A stretch of 64,000 nt of DNA, taken from the NCBI GenBank assembly GCA_016124575.1, contig WGNM01000022.1, positions 87,057 to 151,056 of the forward strand. Direction: 5' to 3'. Within the stretch, counting starts at the first letter, position 1. Every line of letters begins with the position of its first letter. The position numbers were made by a program, and so were the translations under genes. The notes under the pieces are model-generated. The model searched no databases and was not told the origin of the DNA. It saw only the letters and a program-made list of their open reading frames with translations. This stretch comes from Cryomorphaceae bacterium (lineage in GTDB: Bacteria > Bacteroidota > Bacteroidia > Flavobacteriales_D > Sanyastnellaceae). Positions 18,045 through 26,077 of this stretch are shown here, in pieces.

Positions 18045-18660
18045 TAAAGTTTTCATGTCAGACCGCCCTGTAAGTTTGATTCAAACAACAGGAAATTCAA
18101 TAATTGTTGAGGATCGTCAGCTCCTGATTCGTTTTGATCATGTCGGCGACATGGAATCAATCCAATCTCTGATTGATAAAGATCATGACATTCAATCGGT
18201 TAAGCTGTTATGCGCCGATGTAGAAACGTCGTGGAAGCTTTTTCAATCGCAATACAAAGTAGTCGAAGCAGCAGGCGGAATTGTCTTAAACGCGAAAGAT
18301 GAAGTGCTGATGATACACCGGCTCGGACAATGGGATTTACCGAAAGGAAAAGTCGATACAGGTGAAACAATCGAGCAAGCAGCTGTGAGGGAAGTGTCAG
18401 AAGAGTGTGGCATTGAAGAGCCAACAATAACATCGTTCTTTTCAACCTCTTACCATACGTATTATTTCAAAGAAAGATGGGTACTGAAGCCTTCTCACTG
18501 GTATGTGATGCGTGTGAATAAAGAAGAAGCCTTGGTGCCACAAACAGAAGAGAACATCGATATTGTGAGGTGGGTGCCGCAATCGGAAATAGCCGATTAT
18601 CTGCCGCAGGCCTATGCAAGCATTCGTGATGTGCTAACCGCTTTCCTCGCTAGAAACTAA
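18040..18660 (+). CDS. Nudix hydrolase
   Basis: This 206-residue protein has a C-terminal Nudix domain with the full box GKVDTGETIEQAAVREVSEECGI, which binds the metal needed to hydrolyse nucleoside-diphosphate-linked compounds. The preceding GQWDLPKG is typical. An N-terminal segment of about 65 residues precedes the domain, as in Bacteroidota relatives of the ADP-ribose/diadenosine-type Nudix group; the substrate cannot be assigned. The start at 18040 (MYKVFMSDRPVSL) fits the family; ATGs at 18031 and 18055 are alternatives. It is divergent from pyrE. Confidence 0.88.
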   Translation: MYKVFMSDRPVSLIQTTGNSIIVEDRQLLIRFDHVGDMESIQSLIDKDHDIQSVKLLCADVETSWKLFQSQYKVVEAAGGIVLNAKDEVLMIHRLGQWDLPKGKVDTGETIEQAAVREVSEECGIEEPTITSFFSTSYHTYYFKERWVLKPSHWYVMRVNKEEALVPQTEENIDIVRWVPQSEIADYLPQAYASIRDVLTAFLARN

Positions 18661-20156
18661 TCTCGCCAGGTGCGTCCGTTTCCTTTTTTCTCATTCATGA
18701 ATAGCTGTTCCAAACGATATGGCAAGCCATCGGCAGGAAGTGGTGTGACATCATCAATGAACCTATTGTCGGTATCTACGAGGTAACCCGTAGGAATAGA
18801 TTTTAAATTGAAATGATGACGAATGGCTGGGGTATTTCCAGAGCGCAGCAATTGAATTTTGTTCGCTCGTGCCAAGCTCTGTAAGGCATTAATGGAGTTT
18901 CCCTCACCCATTTCAACGACTACGAAAGTCATTTTACTCGTCCATTTTGATATCAGCGACGACAAAGCAGAAATTTCCTTTTGAGCTGAGGGCATGTTGC
19001 TATCAACGAAAAACAGGTACACCAATTCTCCATTGAAATCGACTAGGTTGATGCGATCACCGGTGAGATTGAGCAACACCACATTCGGCAGTGCTTCGGT
19101 ATCGGATCGGCTGCCTTGCATGCTGTTTTCTAATATTGCAGAGCATTGAATACCAAGAACGGAATCAGCAGAAAATCTGGCTATCACGGCTTGGATCTTT
19201 TTCTTAGAAAAATCGATATAAGAAGGCGTCTGCTCCAGAGCCAACAATGCCAGCATGCTTTTCTCCTCATTGTTCAGCGTATTGGTTGGATCCAGGGCTT
19301 TAAAAAGAGAATCGGCAGGGGCCATTGAAATCAGTATGTCTTCCCATTTTGATGGGGAAACATTTCGTTTCGCCAATGGTGCGAAATTGAGCTGACGGAA
19401 CAAACGGACATATTCAGGGTTAGTGAGATCGGTTTTGATGGTTGGGTAATCATTGGCTATTCGCTCAGAAGATTTCCCCAAAGAATGGTCAAGACTTGCC
19501 AACGAAGTCAGCAGCAATTGCTCAGTGAAGGCATCACACGGAGGCAACCATGAATGCACCCGTTCAGCGAAAGCATTGAATCGCAACGAGGTTGAATCGG
19601 CGAGCAACTCTACCACCTCATCATCATCCTCTTCTGTGATTAGGTTTGCTCGCAAAAGTTTTTCTCGTTGAACCTTTCTATAGCCGCTATTCCCTTTTGA
19701 TTGTTGCTTCGCTAGATCGAGGAACGACTCGTTAAATAGCACTTCCATTTCACTTTGGAACTGCGACATGAGGACATTGGCATCCGCCGCGTGAGGCGAA
19801 GAGACAAATACGTTGAGCATGTTGTCGCAAAATTTGCGCGGTGCGTTTGATGGCTTTCGAAGCTCAATCGTGTAATCAGAATTTGGGAAGGCGTAGAATT
19901 CGCCCATCCATTCGCGGCAGTAGAGGCGAATAAGGTGCGGACGAGTTAGCGGAAAATCGACTTTGAAAGAACCGTCGTCGTTTATAGACACCGAAGTGAT
20001 TTCAGACTGACGATTTACGAAAGCATCATCGAGGCGGTAGATGAAGAGTTCGCCACCTGCCAATTCCGATGCAGAACCCGCAATAGACGTTGCTGAACTA
20101 TCTGGTTGGACCAGAAATATGAATGCAAGTAGGTATAAAATGCGATACATCGCCAT
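18657..20156 (-). CDS. Thioredoxin-like (TlpA-type) secreted protein lacking the CxxC motif
   Basis: This protein of about 499 residues has an N-terminal signal peptide (YRILYLLAFIFLVQPDSSA), a middle helical region, and a C-terminal thioredoxin-like fold (LPNVVLLNLTGDRINLVDFNGELVYLFFVDSNMPSAQKEIS ... IRHHFNLKSIPTGYLVDTDNRF, with the cis-Pro region SIPTGYLVD). At the position of WCxxC it reads SNMPSA, so it lacks redox cysteines and cannot be an ordinary disulfide reductase. The N-terminus overlaps the 3' end of coaD by about 59 nt. Start choice between 20156 and 20150 is open. Its stop overlaps the stop of the convergent Nudix gene. Confidence 0.75.
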   Translation of the reverse strand: MAMYRILYLLAFIFLVQPDSSATSIAGSASELAGGELFIYRLDDAFVNRQSEITSVSINDDGSFKVDFPLTRPHLIRLYCREWMGEFYAFPNSDYTIELRKPSNAPRKFCDNMLNVFVSSPHAADANVLMSQFQSEMEVLFNESFLDLAKQQSKGNSGYRKVQREKLLRANLITEEDDDEVVELLADSTSLRFNAFAERVHSWLPPCDAFTEQLLLTSLASLDHSLGKSSERIANDYPTIKTDLTNPEYVRLFRQLNFAPLAKRNVSPSKWEDILISMAPADSLFKALDPTNTLNNEEKSMLALLALEQTPSYIDFSKKKIQAVIARFSADSVLGIQCSAILENSMQGSRSDTEALPNVVLLNLTGDRINLVDFNGELVYLFFVDSNMPSAQKEISALSSLISKWTSKMTFVVVEMGEGNSINALQSLARANKIQLLRSGNTPAIRHHFNLKSIPTGYLVDTDNRFIDDVTPLPADGLPYRLEQLFMNEKKGNGRTWRD

Positions 20157-20568
20157 TGTTTCTGAGTATCTCACGTACAACTGTCGAATTTATTGCCGCG
20201 TACTCTGGATCTGTGAATAAAATCACTGTCTCTAATTGAGGATCCATGTACTTGGTCATTTGTGCTATGGTGCGCTCATATTCAAAGTCGCCACCGTTGC
20301 GCACGCCCCTCAGCAAAAACTGAGCCCCAATACTTTTACAATGGTCAATCGTCAATCCATCGTAAGAATCAACCGTTACATTCGAAACATCAGCAAACAC
20401 TTCACGCAGCCAATTGGTGCGTTGCTCGAGTGTAAACATGCTTTGCTTGGTGCTGTTGCTACCTATTGAAACCACAATTTCATCGAATATCAATGCGGCA
20501 CGTCTGACAATGTTCTCATGTCCTTTAGTAATTGGATCGAATGACCCTGGGAAGACTGCTTTCTTCAT
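20098..20568 (-). CDS. coaD: Pantetheine-phosphate adenylyltransferase
   Basis: This 156-residue enzyme makes dephospho-CoA from ATP and 4'-phosphopantetheine. The nucleotidyltransferase motif PGSFDPITKGHENIV is at the N-terminus; GVRNGGDFEYE and the C-terminal INSTVVREI (SSTxxR-like ATP-binding motif) follow. The start overlaps the rsmD stop as ATGA. The C-terminal 20 codons overlap the start of the following thioredoxin-like gene, an unusually long same-strand overlap. Confidence 0.95.
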   Translation of the reverse strand: MKKAVFPGSFDPITKGHENIVRRAALIFDEIVVSIGSNSTKQSMFTLEQRTNWLREVFADVSNVTVDSYDGLTIDHCKSIGAQFLLRGVRNGGDFEYERTIAQMTKYMDPQLETVILFTDPEYAAINSTVVREILRNNGDVSHFIPTCIHISGPTR

Positions 20569-21107
20569 ACTTCATCGAAATTAAAGAAACTAAAATGGAC
20601 ATGTCCATATTTACGTTCATCGAACAGCCCTTCAGAGCCTGTAAACGAATGTTCCGGACCGTGTTCCAAGATAAAGATACCCGATTTGCGGACAATACCT
20701 TTTTCTTTGATCAGTTTCGGAAGTTCTTTTAGCCGCGGCAAATCGTAAGGGGGATCGGCGAAAACGATGTCCCACGTTTCACGAGTTTGCGCCAGCCATG
20801 AGAACACATCTGCTTTAACAGGAATGATTTGGGTGATACCAAAACTCAGCGCTGTTGCTCTTATAAAGGAACAAGAACTCCCAGATAGCTCAATTGCTCT
20901 TACTGTAGAAGCCCCTCTGCTGGCCAGTTCATAGCTCACAGCCCCAGACCCAGCGAACAAATCTACCGTATCAGCATCTTGAATCTCGAATTTATGTTGT
21001 AGAATATTGAATAAACTCTCGCGCGCATAATCTGTTGTTGGTCGCCCCTTAAAGTTGGATGGAGGCTGAAAACGCCGGCCTTTTAATGACCCTCCTATGA
21101 TGCGCAT
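20565..21107 (-). CDS. rsmD: 16S rRNA (guanine(966)-N2)-methyltransferase RsmD
   Basis: This 180-residue SAM-dependent enzyme methylates G966 of 16S rRNA. Visible motifs are MRIIGGSLKGRRFQPP, RPTTDYARESLFNIL, VDLFAGSGAVSYELASRGA, and the catalytic FADPPYD. It sits between the DUF3822 gene (13-nt overlap) and coaD (4-nt overlap), the common rsmD-coaD order. Confidence 0.95.
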   Translation of the reverse strand: MRIIGGSLKGRRFQPPSNFKGRPTTDYARESLFNILQHKFEIQDADTVDLFAGSGAVSYELASRGASTVRAIELSGSSCSFIRATALSFGITQIIPVKADVFSWLAQTRETWDIVFADPPYDLPRLKELPKLIKEKGIVRKSGIFILEHGPEHSFTGSEGLFDERKYGHVHFSFFNFDEV

Positions 21108-21928
21108 GCAATGATATTTAAAAGTGTGGTATGCCTTGAATTCGCATCAATAGCCGCATCAACGGGTGGTTGATCATACCCCTCAAATCTGGTTACAGAT
21201 TCAAAATATTCTCTGAAAAGCTCGAGCTGCTGGTCGGTTACTTCTCCACACGCCTCAATCGATATTTCCTCATTTTCGAGTGCGAGCTGCTTCACAATGT
21301 TAGCGGTATAAAAAAGGATGTCTTCGTCGGTCTTAAAATTGAACGAATTCGCTAAAAACAATTTCGAATGTCCGACCACTGCGAAATCGCATTTACGACC
21401 ATGCACATCAACGACTATTTGCGTGTTTCTATCGAAACGATTGTGTTTCAAGAGAGCATCAATCAGCAACCCTTGAGAAGGAACCAATTTTTGTCCGCGA
21501 AAAACACCCTGAAAAAAACCCAACACTTCTTCATCTACCCCATAAATCAATGTCGCTGAAAGGCGGGAGATGTTAAAAGACAAACAGTTTTGATATTCGA
21601 CACCGCTTGATAACTGAAGCAATTCAGGAGAACGTTTAAAATCGTACAATGCATTGGGAACCAACACCATATCGCACGACCTCAGCGCAATGCTAGTGCT
21701 CGCGAACGTTGTATTCCGAAGGGTATTGGACGTCCAAGAATTCAGTTTTGAAATCCGCTCCGATGGCTCGAATCGCAAATCACCAATTGAGAGCACCGAT
21801 TTATATGCATTGGTTACAGCCCACAACAGCGAGTCATCAGCCACCAACGCATATAAAAAATGGTCAGAAGAATAGTGATCGGGCGAAAGCCCTTGGATAT
21901 CGACTTTCTCTTTATTTCCAGTTACCAT
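21095..21928 (-). CDS. DUF3822-family protein
   Basis: This 277-residue protein belongs to a Bacteroidota-specific family placed next to rsmD. It resembles the actin-like/pilus-assembly ATPase fold in its alternating strands (HFLYALVADDSLLWAVTNAYKSVLSIGDLRFEP ... LRSCDMVLVPNALYD ... VVDVHGRKCDFAVVGHSKLFLANSFNFKTDEDILFYTANIVKQLAL), but no function is established. I chose the ATG at 21928, which overlaps the upstream gene by 17 nt; a longer reading to 21979 overlaps further. Confidence 0.78.
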   Translation of the reverse strand: MVTGNKEKVDIQGLSPDHYSSDHFLYALVADDSLLWAVTNAYKSVLSIGDLRFEPSERISKLNSWTSNTLRNTTFASTSIALRSCDMVLVPNALYDFKRSPELLQLSSGVEYQNCLSFNISRLSATLIYGVDEEVLGFFQGVFRGQKLVPSQGLLIDALLKHNRFDRNTQIVVDVHGRKCDFAVVGHSKLFLANSFNFKTDEDILFYTANIVKQLALENEEISIEACGEVTDQQLELFREYFESVTRFEGYDQPPVDAAIDANSRHTTLLNIIACAS

Positions 21929-22790
21929 CGAGGTGAGGTTCGGTAAGCGAACCAAACTTAAGCGTGTCTTTACGAGCACCTTCCTGACCGAAAGGCGTAG
22001 GGTCTTTCACTTCCAAGGTAGCTTTGTTGACACCACCTACTTCGATAGAACTCATTTTCGCTTCAAAGCGCACACCTGAAAGCGGCGAATATGTTAAAGA
22101 ATCGAGGTTTACCATATCCATTTTCTTCTCCTTGCGCTTTTCTGGAGCAAAGTTTTCATCGAAAAAGCTCGTATAAATGGTATCACGGATTTTCCAAACA
22201 CTCATATCGGACTCGATTTTAGTGAGAAGATCATCAGGTGATAGACCGATCATTGTGGCAACAGAATCGACATCTGCACGCGTGATTACATAACCCATTT
22301 CTAGCGACCGCTGTTCAGGCAACGAATCGTGGAAAGTACCTGCTTTAAAAGGAATAGCTACAACTGGTTTGTAAACGAAATCAATAAGTGTATCGAAGTT
22401 GGTTGTAAAAACACCATAAACATCTTCATATGCCTCTTCGATTGACCGAATATCTTTCAGCTTTTGAATCACCACCTCATCGTACAGTCTCTTTTTCTCT
22501 TGATATACCAATTCACTATCTACCGAGTCATACACTTGATAACCAAGAAAAAGAGCTAGAATAGCTGCTCCAAACCCAAGGATTTTAGAAATTGAACCGC
22601 TCAATTTTTCTAAAACCGTTGGAGACATCAATATCGCCACCGCGATTAAGATTAGCGATGAAATCAGAAGCATGATCGGTTGTTTTTCCAATGCGTCGCC
22701 ACTAAAATATTTGACCAAAAAGACCAAACCCATGACAAACAACCCGATTGAGATAACGTATTTTCCTAATGTCTTCCCAAGATTTTCCAT
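21912..22790 (-). CDS. Conserved membrane protein of unknown function
   Basis: This 292-residue protein has three N-terminal hydrophobic segments (about residues 8-26, 38-57 and 68-86) and a soluble C-terminal domain. The soluble part begins with a helix-rich segment containing YQEKKRLYDEVVIQKLKDIRSIEEAYEDVYGVFTTNFDTLIDF and ends with strands (MSSIEVGGVNKATLEVKDPTPFGQEG). I do not recognise a named family. It is the first gene of the run DUF3822-rsmD-coaD. A TAAGTTTG element at 22832-22839 (leftward) may be its promoter. Confidence 0.7.
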   Translation of the reverse strand: MENLGKTLGKYVISIGLFVMGLVFLVKYFSGDALEKQPIMLLISSLILIAVAILMSPTVLEKLSGSISKILGFGAAILALFLGYQVYDSVDSELVYQEKKRLYDEVVIQKLKDIRSIEEAYEDVYGVFTTNFDTLIDFVYKPVVAIPFKAGTFHDSLPEQRSLEMGYVITRADVDSVATMIGLSPDDLLTKIESDMSVWKIRDTIYTSFFDENFAPEKRKEKKMDMVNLDSLTYSPLSGVRFEAKMSSIEVGGVNKATLEVKDPTPFGQEGARKDTLKFGSLTEPHLDGNWK

Positions 22791-22872
22791 TTTCGCTTGA
22801 CGATTTAAAAGTATAACGGCATGTGCCCGCGCAAACTTACAATTTTTTCTTTTCCACTTTCCTCCGAAATCC

Positions 22873-22887
22873 AACGATAATATCGTT
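22873..22887. promoter_or_regulatory. Inverted repeat AACGATA-A-TATCGTT
   Basis: Seven-base arms form a perfect inverted repeat around a single central base. It lies about 35 nt upstream of the leftward TAAGTTTG element, a possible operator or activator site. Evidence is the symmetry alone. Confidence 0.35.
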
Positions 22888-23028
22888 TCTAATAGATATT
22901 ATTTCTAATTCCTTTCCGATATTAGCACTTCAAAAAAAATTAACCATTTGATGTGACCTTGCGTTAGACCTTTCGTCGAAACGTTGTTCTCTTTCAAAGA
23001 GGGGTTCATTATTGTAAGACTAAAAATG

Positions 23029-23119
23029 CCGAAGCGGGCTATCCGCAAGGGACAGGGTTCGTGGCTAACTAAAAGGTCACCATTGGGAGAGAGTGGTGAA
23101 CTCCCTGGGCTCGCTTCGG
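23029..23119 (+). ncRNA. Candidate structured RNA or intergenic repeat element
   Basis: An outer stem pairs CCGAAGCGGGC (23029-23039) with GCTCGCTTCGG (23109-23119), 11 bp with one G-U. Inside it AGGGA can pair with TCCCT, and CACCA with TGGTG. The segment is richer in G/C than its surroundings. It matches none of SRP RNA, tmRNA, RNase P RNA or common riboswitches that I can recognise. It may be a leader of the permease transcript, a small RNA or a dispersed element. The orientation is assumed. Confidence 0.35.
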
Positions 23120-23162
23120 TTCATTTTTCTGATTCTCTGCTGTTTCACCTTGTCGTTTCTTT

Positions 23163-23170
23163 TATCTTCG
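23163..23170 (+). promoter_or_regulatory. -7 element TATCTTCG, 4 nt before a GTG start
   Basis: TATCTTCG differs from TAnnTTTG at one base and ends exactly 4 nt before the GTG of the permease gene. The same 4-nt spacing occurs at several other genes in this window, which supports the GTG as the start and suggests a leaderless mRNA. Confidence 0.5.
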
Positions 23171-23174
23171 CGCA

Positions 23175-24686
23175 GTGTCTGCAATAAGATTTATAGCCTC
23201 TCGCATGGCGGGAAAGAGTGAAAGTCAAAAACTTTCTCGTCCTGTCGTCACCATCGCCACACTTGGCGTCGCCGTTGGCGTAGCGCTTATGATCATCAGT
23301 GTTGCTATTGTTACAGGGTTTCAGCAGGAGGTGAGAGATAAAGTGGTCGGATTTGGAGCGCACTTCCAGATTGTAAACGCCGATCAATCTTTCAACAAAG
23401 AAAGTTCTCGCATTGAAATTTCTCAAGATTTTTATCCCTCACTCGGGGATGCGGAAGGAATTCGTCAAATACAAATCTTCGCTACAAAACCGGGCATCAT
23501 GGAAACCTCCGACAACCTACAAGGTGTTGTCATAAAGGGCATTGGAACCGATTTTGATTGGTCGTTCTTCAATTCGAAAATCACACGAGGACAGCCGCTG
23601 CAGATTGGAGAATCAGCCGGTGAAAGTCAACTTATGATCTCTGAGTTCACTGCCAAACGTCTCGAACTCGACTTGGGCGACAAAGTAACACTCTACTTCG
23701 TTTTAAAAGAAGGTGACATACGTCCGAGGAACTTCGAAATAACCACCATGTTCAATACCGGACTAAAAGAGTTCGATGAACAATTCGTTTTTGTCGACAT
23801 CGCCCACATCCAACGCATCAACAAATGGGGCATCGAAGCTCAAATAGCTCTCATTGATTCATGCCAACGCGATGTTGTGACTGTTCAGGGGTTTGGGTTT
23901 GGCGGACAAAACGACTTGAGATACAGTTGGTCGGAAAGCAGCCTTGCTGGGCCCGGTCCGCATGAAATTGTCATGGGTACTTCGATAGACACAACCTTCT
24001 CGTTGATTGTGACCGATGGGGCGAATACCCTCGCCGATACTGCTTTTTTAAAAATATCGAAAACCAATACAGACAGTTGTTTCCACGGATCATTGACCAC
24101 TTCTGGCGGAAGTTGGAAATACTACGCCGGTGGATTTGAGGTCTTGATCGACGACTATGCCCAACTAGGTGATATGGACGATGCCGTGTTTTATGAAGTC
24201 CCATACTACCTCGATGTCTTGAGCGTTGCCGACCGAAATCCAGAAATATTCTCTTGGCTCGAAATGCTCGATTTGAATGTAGACCTTATAATATATATGA
24301 TGATTCTGATTGCCGTAGTGAATATGACTTCTGCGCTGTTAATCATCATCTTAGAGCGGACAAATATGATTGGCATGCTGAAAGCGTTTGGCATGCGCGA
24401 CCGTTATGTCGTATTTATTTTCATCCGCCATGCGGCGAGAATAATCGGCATTGGGATGCTAGTAGGAAACCTAATTGGCTTTGGGTTGTGTGCTTTGCAG
24501 AAGTCGACAGGCCTGATCAAACTGAATCCAGAAACGTATTATGTTGACTACGTCCCTATCCGATTTGACTTTTTATACCTCTTTCAAATAGAAGCCATCA
24601 CCTTCGTAGTCTGCGTATTGATGATGTTGTTACCGGCACTTTATGTATCAAAGATATCACCGGTAAAAGCTATTCGCTTCGATTAA
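23175..24686 (+). CDS. LolC/E-type ABC permease with inserted PKD-like domain
   Basis: This 503-residue inner-membrane permease belongs to the FtsX/LolC/LolE group that extracts lipoproteins for outer-membrane sorting. It shows the usual N-terminal helix (VVTIATLGVAVGVALMIISVAIVTGFQQEV), a large periplasmic domain, and three C-terminal helices ending with SKISPVKAIRF. Relatives are about 400 residues. Here about 98 extra residues (about 219-316) interrupt the periplasmic domain between HIQRINKW and GGFEVLIDDY. The insert has a PKD-like pattern: LRYSWSESS, then TTFSLIVTDGANTLADTAFLKI. The ATPase partner is not adjacent. Start is GTG, supported by the promoter spacing. Confidence 0.85.
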   Translation: MSAIRFIASRMAGKSESQKLSRPVVTIATLGVAVGVALMIISVAIVTGFQQEVRDKVVGFGAHFQIVNADQSFNKESSRIEISQDFYPSLGDAEGIRQIQIFATKPGIMETSDNLQGVVIKGIGTDFDWSFFNSKITRGQPLQIGESAGESQLMISEFTAKRLELDLGDKVTLYFVLKEGDIRPRNFEITTMFNTGLKEFDEQFVFVDIAHIQRINKWGIEAQIALIDSCQRDVVTVQGFGFGGQNDLRYSWSESSLAGPGPHEIVMGTSIDTTFSLIVTDGANTLADTAFLKISKTNTDSCFHGSLTTSGGSWKYYAGGFEVLIDDYAQLGDMDDAVFYEVPYYLDVLSVADRNPEIFSWLEMLDLNVDLIIYMMILIAVVNMTSALLIIILERTNMIGMLKAFGMRDRYVVFIFIRHAARIIGIGMLVGNLIGFGLCALQKSTGLIKLNPETYYVDYVPIRFDFLYLFQIEAITFVVCVLMMLLPALYVSKISPVKAIRFD

Positions 24687-24693
24687 GACTCTC

Positions 24694-24701
24694 TACCTTT
24701 G
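24694..24701 (+). promoter_or_regulatory. -7 element TACCTTTG, 4 nt before ATG
   Basis: This is a full match to TAnnTTTG and ends 4 nt before the start codon of the cystathionine beta-synthase gene. A TTCG lies 17 nt upstream and may be the -33 box. The transcript is likely leaderless. Confidence 0.6.
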
Positions 24702-24705
24702 CATT

Positions 24706-26073
24706 ATGAAAAACCGTGTTTACGACAACATTTTAGGAGCCATCGGCAATACACCGATGATCCGACTAAATAAAATTGCAGCCGACATCCCAGGAACGGT
24801 ATATGCAAAAGTTGAGTACTTCAATCCAGGCAACTCGGTGAAAGACCGCATGGCGCTCAAGATGATCGAAGATGCCGAAAAAAATGGCACCTTGAAACCG
24901 GGTGGAACTGTAATTGAATGTACTTCCGGAAATACAGGTATGGGACTGGCTTTGGCTTGCATCGTAAAGGGCTATAAACTGATTTGTACTACCAGCGATA
25001 AACAGTCGAAAGAGAAATTCGATGTCTTACGCGCCCACGGCGCTCAAGTGTATGTTTGTCCGACCAACGTTGCACCAACCCACCCCGATAGCTACTACTC
25101 TGTTGCGGAGCGTTTGCACAAAGAAACACCGAATAGCATTTGGTGCAATCAATACGACAATCTAAGCAACCGCCAAGCGCATTACGAAAGCACAGGACCT
25201 GAGATTTGGGAACAGACGGAAGGAAAAATAACCCATTTTGTAGTGGGAGTAGGAACCGGAGGCACCATTTCAGGAGTAGCGAAATTTCTCAAAGAGAAAA
25301 ATCCGAACATCAAGATTTGGGGCGCTGATACATACGGATCAGTATTTAAAAAATACCATGAAACGGGAGAATTCGACGAAAAAGAAATCTACCCTTACAT
25401 CACCGAAGGTATTGGTGAAGATATTCTACCAAAAAACGTTGATTTCAGTTTAATTGATGGTTTCGAGAAGGTTACAGATAAAGATGGCGCCTTAGTTACT
25501 CGTGAGCTAGCCATCAAAGAAGGATTGTTTCTTGGATACAGCGCAGGATCTGCATATCAACTCATTCGTCAGCGCAAGCATGAGCTCGACGAAAACAGTT
25601 TTGTCGTAGTCCTTTTCCACGATCATGGCAGCCGCTACGTAGGTAAAGTTTTCAATGACGATTGGATGCGCGATCGCGGGTTTTTGAAAGAAGAGGTGAA
25701 GACAGCCAAAGACATCATTGCCAAGCACCGAAACTTACCTTTGGTTAAGGTATACTCAGGTGAGCCTATTGAAACAGTAATTCAAAAAATGAAGCAATTT
25801 GGCATTAGTCAAATGCCTGTTGTGCAAGAAGGAGAAATTGTAGGCTCGGTAGATGATAGAAAACTATTCGAAGCCATTTTTGATGGGTCGAACACGATGA
25901 CCGACGCAGTGCACAAAGTTATGTCGGCACCCTACCCTGTTGTTTCAGAAAGCACATCTTTGAGCGATTTATCGAAGATGATGACCAAAGACAATGCTGC
26001 GGTGCTGGTGACTTTAAGTGAAGGCGGACATCATATCATCACCCGACACGACTTGATAGCTGCCATTGGATAA
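24706..26073 (+). CDS. Cystathionine beta-synthase (PLP core with C-terminal CBS pair)
   Basis: This 455-residue enzyme has a fold-type-II PLP domain followed by two CBS domains, the architecture of cystathionine beta-synthase (serine plus homocysteine) and of some cysteine synthases. The PLP lysine is in NSVKDRMA (Lys46), the substrate loop is SGNTGMG (74-80), and the phosphate loop is VGVGTGGTISG. The CBS pair covers about residues 335-455 and could sense an adenosyl ligand. It is a single gene with its own promoter; the beta-barrel-like gene behind it begins 4 nt after the stop. Confidence 0.88.
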   Translation: MKNRVYDNILGAIGNTPMIRLNKIAADIPGTVYAKVEYFNPGNSVKDRMALKMIEDAEKNGTLKPGGTVIECTSGNTGMGLALACIVKGYKLICTTSDKQSKEKFDVLRAHGAQVYVCPTNVAPTHPDSYYSVAERLHKETPNSIWCNQYDNLSNRQAHYESTGPEIWEQTEGKITHFVVGVGTGGTISGVAKFLKEKNPNIKIWGADTYGSVFKKYHETGEFDEKEIYPYITEGIGEDILPKNVDFSLIDGFEKVTDKDGALVTRELAIKEGLFLGYSAGSAYQLIRQRKHELDENSFVVVLFHDHGSRYVGKVFNDDWMRDRGFLKEEVKTAKDIIAKHRNLPLVKVYSGEPIETVIQKMKQFGISQMPVVQEGEIVGSVDDRKLFEAIFDGSNTMTDAVHKVMSAPYPVVSESTSLSDLSKMMTKDNAAVLVTLSEGGHHIITRHDLIAAIG

Positions 26074-26077
26074 CAGC

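Larger units (their letters stand above)
22791..23174. other. Divergent intergenic region with promoters and a structured element
   Basis: This 384-bp region lies between divergent genes. It holds TAAGTTTG at 22832-22839 (leftward), an inverted repeat AACGATA-A-TATCGTT at 22873-22887, the structured element at 23029-23119, and the TATCTTCG element of the rightward permease gene. No gene is supported. Confidence 0.6.

Noticed and set aside
23029..23119. Structured element considered as SRP RNA, tmRNA, 5S rRNA or a common riboswitch
   Set aside because: The signature stretches of those RNAs (for example the SRP GGAAG loop or the tRNA-like TTCGANTC) are absent.
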